Positions 15,742 through 19,524 of a DNA stretch of 19,524 nucleotides are shown here, in pieces (the stretch's first letter is position 1; every line of letters begins with the position of its first letter). The stretch is from an uncultured Eubacteriales bacterium (lineage in GTDB: Bacteria; Bacillota; Clostridia; Oscillospirales; Acutalibacteraceae): contig ONIF01000009.1 of NCBI GenBank assembly GCA_900317795.1, positions 1-19,524 of the forward strand. Reading direction: 5' to 3'. Position numbers and translations under genes: made by a program. A model generated the notes under the pieces. It had not been told where the DNA came from and ran no database searches. It saw nothing but the letters and a program-made list of their open reading frames with translations.

Positions 15742-17175
15742 ATGATTATAGATTACGTTGGTGTAAAAGAAATAAACGGCTCTCTTATCGTGCTTGATAA
15801 CGTGGAAAATGCGTCTTTTGAAGAAATGGTTGACATTCGCCTTGACAACGGCACAGTCCGTCACGGCAGAATTGTTCAGATAGAGGGCAAGAGAATTGTT
15901 GTGCAGGTTTTCGAGGGTACGAAATCCATTTCCCTCGACAATACAAGAACCCGTCTGAAAGCAAAGCCTATGGAACTGGCACTCTCCCCCGAAATAATGG
16001 GACGTGTATTCAGCGGTGCAGGCGTTCCCATAGACGGCTTGGGTGACGTTTATCCCGTTAAAAAAGCCAATATCAACGGCACTCCCATGAACCCCGTTTC
16101 AAGAATATATCCCCGAAACTATATCAATACAGGCATTTCTACCATTGACACCCTTATGACTTTGATAAGAGGTCAAAAACTGCCGATATTCTCGGGTTCG
16201 GGCATGAAACATAATGAACTTGCCGTTCAGATAGTCCGTCAAGCGAAAATCTCAGATGATGAAGATAATAATTTCTGTGTGGTATTTGCGGCTATGGGCG
16301 TTAAAAACGACGTTGCAGACTACTTCAGAAGAAGTTTTGACCAAAGCGGCGTTTTATCGAGAGTTGTCATGTTCCTGAATTTGGCAAACGACCCTATTAT
16401 TGAAAGAACGCTTACTCCGAGATGTGCATTGACAGCGGCTGAGTATCTTGCATTTGAATGCAATATGCACGTTCTTGTTATCATGACAGATATGACCTCT
16501 TATGCAGAGGCTTTGCGTGAATTCTCCTCCTCAAAGGGAGAAATTCCCGGCAGAAAAGGCTTTCCGGGTTATCTATATTCCGACCTTGCGTCATTGTATG
16601 AACGTGCAGGAATGATAAAGGGAAGTAAAGGCTCTGTTACGCAAATCCCCATTCTTACCATGCCCAATGACGATATTACACACCCTGTCCCCGACCTTAC
16701 GGGATATATTACAGAGGGACAAATTGTTCTTGACCGCAATTTGGAGGGTGCGGGATTTTATCCGCCTGTATCTGTTTTGCCGTCACTTTCACGTTTGATG
16801 AAAGACGGTATCGGTGAGGGCTACACCCGTGCAGACCATCAGGCTCTTGCCAATCAGCTTTTTGCCTCTTATGCAAGAGTGCAGGACGCTCGTTCACTTG
16901 CTTCGGTTATCGGTGAAGAAGAACTTTCGCCCGTTGATAAAAAATATATGCAGTTCGGAAAACTCTTTGAACAGCACTTTGTCAATCAGGGCTATACAGA
17001 AAACCGTAATATTGACCAAAGTCTTGATTTGGGCTGGAAACTTCTTTCAACCTTGCCACGAACAGAACTTGACCGTGTAGATGACACAATTCTTGACAGA
17101 TATTATATCACCGATACGGAAAGGCTTGATTTTGACAATCCCAACGGTGACGAAAATCAAACTGATGATGAATAA
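15742..17175 (+). CDS. atpB: A/V-type ATPase regulatory subunit B
   Basis: Subunit B alternates with A in the hexameric head and binds nucleotide at non-catalytic sites. The 477-residue product has the family's usual degenerate P-loop position, SGSGMKHNELAVQI (G154 onward), the LIRGQKLPIFSG strand, TDMTSYAEALREFSSSKGE, and DLTGYITEGQIVLDR. AAAGGAG lies about 9 nt before the ATG, and the gene follows atpA after 19 nt. The protein ends in a short acidic tail (GDENQTDDE), after which a strong terminator closes the operon at the point where atpD would normally follow. Confidence 0.97.
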   Translation: MIIDYVGVKEINGSLIVLDNVENASFEEMVDIRLDNGTVRHGRIVQIEGKRIVVQVFEGTKSISLDNTRTRLKAKPMELALSPEIMGRVFSGAGVPIDGLGDVYPVKKANINGTPMNPVSRIYPRNYINTGISTIDTLMTLIRGQKLPIFSGSGMKHNELAVQIVRQAKISDDEDNNFCVVFAAMGVKNDVADYFRRSFDQSGVLSRVVMFLNLANDPIIERTLTPRCALTAAEYLAFECNMHVLVIMTDMTSYAEALREFSSSKGEIPGRKGFPGYLYSDLASLYERAGMIKGSKGSVTQIPILTMPNDDITHPVPDLTGYITEGQIVLDRNLEGAGFYPPVSVLPSLSRLMKDGIGEGYTRADHQALANQLFASYARVQDARSLASVIGEEELSPVDKKYMQFGKLFEQHFVNQGYTENRNIDQSLDLGWKLLSTLPRTELDRVDDTILDRYYITDTERLDFDNPNGDENQTDDE

Positions 17176-17179
17176 AGCA

Positions 17180-17219
17180 AAAAAATACTTGCAGTATATT
17201 TCTACTGCAAGTATTTTTT
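17180..17219. terminator. Bidirectional terminator between atpB and leuA
   Basis: A perfect 17-bp stem (17180-17196 with 17203-17219) has a 6-nt loop. A and T runs at its two ends give a U-tract in either direction. It starts 4 nt after the atpB stop and ends 5 nt before the leuA stop, so it should serve both converging transcripts. Confidence 0.93.
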
Positions 17220-17224
17220 ATTTG

Positions 17225-18913
17225 TTAAAATTTGAAATTCAATTCATAATCTGAACGGTTGATTGCACAAAGTATTCCCCTTACAGATGCTTTGAAAATA
17301 CCGTGTGAAATACCGACACCAAATATATTTTTGCCGTTGGGGGCTTTCAACTGTATATAGGAAATTGCCTTTGAATCCGAACCGTGTGAAATAGCGTGTT
17401 CGCTGTATGACACAAACTCAAAACCATCTATGCCGATAGTTTTAAGAGCCTTGAAAAATGCGTCAATCGGTCCGTTGCCCTCACCATATATATTAACGTC
17501 TTTGTCCTCTTTTACAAGATGTACAGTACCCTCAAAAGTGGCACTATCGTCACCCGAATTTTTAACAGTATGCTTGACAAGCCATATCTTCTGTTCAATG
17601 TCAATGTAATTCTTGTTGAATACTCCCATCAATTCTTCGGGTGAAAGCTCTCTGCCGAGTTTATCGCATTCCGCTTTTACCAATGCACCAAATTCGGGGT
17701 GCATTGCTTTCGGCAACTCATACCCAAAGTTATTCTGCATGACAAACGCTGCACCGCCCTTGCCCGACTGAGAGTTTATTCTTATAATAGGCTCGTACTG
17801 TCTGCCAACATCAGCAGGGTCTATCGGCAAATACGGTATCTCCCATTTATCGCTGTTGGTTTCTCTGACGTATGCAAAGCCTTTATTGATAGCGTCTTGA
17901 TGTGAACCCGAAAATGCCGTAAATACCAAATCGCCAACGTATGGCTGACGCTCGCCTATCTTCATTTTCGTACATCTTTCATATATCTCTCTGTATTTCG
18001 GCAAATTGCTGAAATCCAATTTCGGGTCAACCCCCTGCGTGAACATATTCAAGCCGACTGTTACTATATCCAAATTACCCGTTCTTTCACCGTTGCCAAA
18101 GAGAGTGCCCTCTATTCTGTCAGCACCTGCAAGCAAACCCAATTCCGCACATGCTACGCCTGTACCTCTGTCATTGTGCGGGTGCAGGCTTATTATTGCA
18201 CAATCCCTGTTTTTCATGTGAGTTATAAAATATTCTATCTGGTCAGCGTATGTGTTGGGTGTGCACATCTCAACTGTATTAGGCAAATTCAATATTATCG
18301 GATTTTCCTTTGTGGGCTTTATCACGTCCATGACAGCCTCGCATATTCTAACGGAATTATCCACCTCAGTACCCGAAAAGCTTTCGGGAGAATACTCCAA
18401 ACGGAAATTTGTATCGCCCTCATAGCCGTCAATAAGTTCTTTAATGAGTTTTGCACCCTCTACGGCTATATCAATAATACCGTCCATGTCTTTCTTGAAG
18501 ACAACTTTTCTCTGCAGGGTGGAAGTTGAATTATAGAAATGCACGATAACATTTTTTGCACCCTTTACGGCTTCAAAGGTCTTTCTAATCAAATGTTCCC
18601 TTGCCTGCACAAGTACCTGTATCGTCACATCATCGGGAATGTGATTTCCCTCTATGAGTTCACGGCATATCTCATATTCCGTTTCAGACGCTGACGGAAA
18701 GCCTATTTCTATTTCTTTAAATCCCATGTCGCACAATGCATGGAAAAATTCCAGCTTCTGCTCCAAATTCATCGGGTCAACAAGTGCCTGATTGCCGTCC
18801 CTCAAATCCACCGAACACCATACAGGTGCTTTTGTAATGGTATTGTCACACCATTTCCTGTTTTTGATTTTGATTTGCTCAAAAGGCACATACTTTTTAT
18901 AACCTTTTTCCAT
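17225..18913 (-). CDS. leuA: 2-isopropylmalate synthase (long LeuA form)
   Basis: LeuA condenses acetyl-CoA with 2-oxoisovalerate, the first committed step of leucine synthesis. The 562-residue product is the long, yeast/actinobacterial-type form. Its TIM-barrel part has DLRDGNQALVDPM (36-48, with the catalytic Arg38/Asp39 pair) and the metal-binding SLHPHNDRGTG (His244, His246). The C-terminal leucine-binding allosteric domain (about 430-555) has GEGNGPIDAFFKAL and a glycine-containing GVGISHGIFKAS segment. The frame is open 30 codons further upstream, but that part is T-box leader. ATG 18913 has AAGGAG 9 nt before it. Expected control is twofold: feedback by leucine at the protein and tRNA sensing by the leader. 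Confidence 0.97.
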   Translation of the reverse strand: MEKGYKKYVPFEQIKIKNRKWCDNTITKAPVWCSVDLRDGNQALVDPMNLEQKLEFFHALCDMGFKEIEIGFPSASETEYEICRELIEGNHIPDDVTIQVLVQAREHLIRKTFEAVKGAKNVIVHFYNSTSTLQRKVVFKKDMDGIIDIAVEGAKLIKELIDGYEGDTNFRLEYSPESFSGTEVDNSVRICEAVMDVIKPTKENPIILNLPNTVEMCTPNTYADQIEYFITHMKNRDCAIISLHPHNDRGTGVACAELGLLAGADRIEGTLFGNGERTGNLDIVTVGLNMFTQGVDPKLDFSNLPKYREIYERCTKMKIGERQPYVGDLVFTAFSGSHQDAINKGFAYVRETNSDKWEIPYLPIDPADVGRQYEPIIRINSQSGKGGAAFVMQNNFGYELPKAMHPEFGALVKAECDKLGRELSPEELMGVFNKNYIDIEQKIWLVKHTVKNSGDDSATFEGTVHLVKEDKDVNIYGEGNGPIDAFFKALKTIGIDGFEFVSYSEHAISHGSDSKAISYIQLKAPNGKNIFGVGISHGIFKASVRGILCAINRSDYELNFKF

Positions 18914-18936
18914 AATAAATAACTCCTTCCAAAATA

Positions 18937-18954
18937 ATTGCTCATTGCTCATTG
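18937..18954 (-). repeat. Heptamer repeat (GAGCAAT) in the leuA leader
   Basis: Two and a half units of GAGCAAT (ATTGCTC on the plus strand) lie between the T-box terminator's U-tract and the leuA ribosome site. The word is the same family as the 8615-8635 repeat. Confidence 0.65.
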
Positions 18955-18992
18955 AAAAAGCCCGTCCCCCGTCTTTTCGACAAGGGACGAGC
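18955..18992 (-). terminator. T-box-controlled terminator before leuA
   Basis: GCTCGTCCCTTGTC (18992-18979) pairs with GACGGGGGACGGGC (18973-18960) across a GAAAA loop: 14 pairs including three G-U. Five T follow (18959-18955). Its left strand overlaps the antiterminator. Confidence 0.88.
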
Positions 18993-19161
18993 ATAAAATG
19001 CACGTGGTACCACCCAATTTCAGATACAAATGTATCTCTCGTTAAACCTCAAACAAGGCTCTGACCTTTAACGCTGTCAATGCGGACTGTCCTACATATC
19101 GTCTCTTTGCATAATGGCTCTGTATCTTGTTTCCGTCACAGTCTTTGAACATATATTCATA
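18955..19161 (-). promoter_or_regulatory. T-box riboswitch leader of leuA
   Basis: The minus strand carries the T-box core GGGTGGTACCACG (19015-19003). GGG and ACG pair with CGTCCC (18989-18984), leaving the canonical TGGTACC bulge that binds the uncharged tRNA acceptor end. Part of that strand is reused in the terminator (18992-18960), which is the expected switch. Upstream helices are GACTGT/ACAGTC (19143-19138 with 19090-19085), CGTTAAA/TTTAACG (19073-19067 with 19046-19040) and a stem III-like AGATACA/TGTATCT (19037-19022). Known T-boxes let transcription continue when the cognate tRNA is uncharged; leucine tRNA is inferred from leuA. I could not assign the specifier codon: the first helix encloses only 59 nt in total. 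Confidence 0.88.
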
Positions 19162-19167
19162 CATAGT

Positions 19168-19197
19168 ATTATACACAAAAACATATCGTTTTGTCAA
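19168..19197 (-). promoter_or_regulatory. Promoter of leuA
   Basis: Consensus TTGACA (19197-19192) and consensus TATAAT (19173-19168) are 18 nt apart. The predicted RNA start near 19161 begins the T-box leader about 250 nt before the leuA ATG. The -35 begins 13 nt after the glgB stop. Confidence 0.85.
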
Positions 19198-19209
19198 GCG
19201 TTTTTTCGA

Positions 19210-19524
19210 TTATTCATAGAGTTTCATAAGTGTTGCGGAGTACGGAGGCATATTGCCCGAAAGATAACCGCCACTGAGATTAAAGAAAGATTTGCCGTCG
19301 GGTGTCCAGCCACCGCAACTACCCCAGTCACTGCAAAGGAGCGTATCAAATTTCTTTGCCTTTTCGAGTTTCAGAGAGTAATTCTGTGTTACGTTATTCA
19401 AGTTGAATATGGCAAGGAGAGTTGATTTCTTTGACCTTCTTATTATCGCATAGATAAGTTTATCTTCTTGATGACAGTCTGCCCACTCAAAGCCCTCGGG
19501 CTTATAGTCATCTTCACTCATTGC
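19210..19524 (-). CDS. glgB: 1,4-alpha-glucan branching enzyme, C-terminal part (partial)
   Basis: About 104 residues of a protein that continues beyond the right edge. The visible part has the PEGFEWADCHQED motif, then a beta-sandwich stretch (LLAIFNLNN, a YSLKLEK strand, LLCSDWGSCGGWTP) and an ending PPYSATLMKLYE. These match the GH13 C-terminal all-beta domain of GlgB, where PEGFxW follows the catalytic barrel. GlgB makes alpha-1,6 branches in glycogen. Catalytic residues lie outside the window. The apparent ATG at 19521 is internal, not a start. I see no terminator after the stop; the leuA promoter follows directly, so some read-through into the T-box leader is possible. Confidence 0.85.
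   Translation of the reverse strand, partial: AMSEDDYKPEGFEWADCHQEDKLIYAIIRRSKKSTLLAIFNLNNVTQNYSLKLEKAKKFDTLLCSDWGSCGGWTPDGKSFFNLSGGYLSGNMPPYSATLMKLYE

Noticed and set aside
19021..19425. Open frames on the plus strand across the T-box and glgB end
   Set aside because: They are antisense to a structured leader and a recognisable GlgB domain, with no ribosome sites.

Overview
This window looks like chromosomal DNA of a low-GC Gram-positive anaerobe of the Clostridia, most likely a Ruminococcus/Oscillospiraceae-type gut bacterium. The reasons are strong AGGAGG ribosome sites, frequent GTG and TTG starts, an A/V-type ATPase operon, a tRNA-sensing T-box leader, and AT-rich coding throughout. The genus is inferred; no marker gene in the window settles it.

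Layout. (1) 1-1409, minus strand: fabH (ketoacyl-ACP synthase III) is followed by the 5' end of fabD. fabD breaks after about 25 codons into a GC-richer, unrelated stretch that fills the left edge. (2) 1448-5973, plus strand: a membrane DUF218/YdcF-type protein and a 1225-residue membrane-anchored subtilisin-family protease, 13 nt apart. (3) 5998-8688, plus strand: a DJ-1/PfpI-family protein, 5-formyltetrahydrofolate cyclo-ligase and the cell-wall lytic transglycosylase MltG, with overlapping or touching frames, closed by a strong terminator. (4) 8699-17219, plus strand: an eight-gene A/V-type ATPase operon in the order G/H stalk - C - I - K - F - E - A - B, with its own promoter and a 17-bp-stem terminator. 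No gene for the central-stalk subunit D lies in it. (5) 17225-19197, minus strand: leuA (2-isopropylmalate synthase, long form) behind a promoter and a T-box leader with clear antiterminator and terminator. (6) 19210-19524, minus strand: the 3' end of glgB (glycogen branching enzyme), running off the right edge.

How the genes work together. The ATPase genes encode most of one rotary ion pump: catalytic A/B head, stalks E, G/H, C and F, and membrane parts I and K. The other genes are housekeeping or cell-surface functions: fatty-acid initiation, one-carbon metabolism, peptidoglycan processing, leucine synthesis and glycogen synthesis. They have no obvious functional link to one another.

The least ordinary feature is a set of heptamer-periodic repeats in intergenic gaps. 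They are built from units such as AGCAATG, CTCTCCA and AATGCAT, and several form long inverted-repeat elements inside the ATPase operon. One about 160-bp element is tandemly duplicated between the I and K genes and supplies the last codons and stop of the I gene. I saw no rRNA, tRNA, CRISPR array, transposase, phage gene or recognisable defence system.
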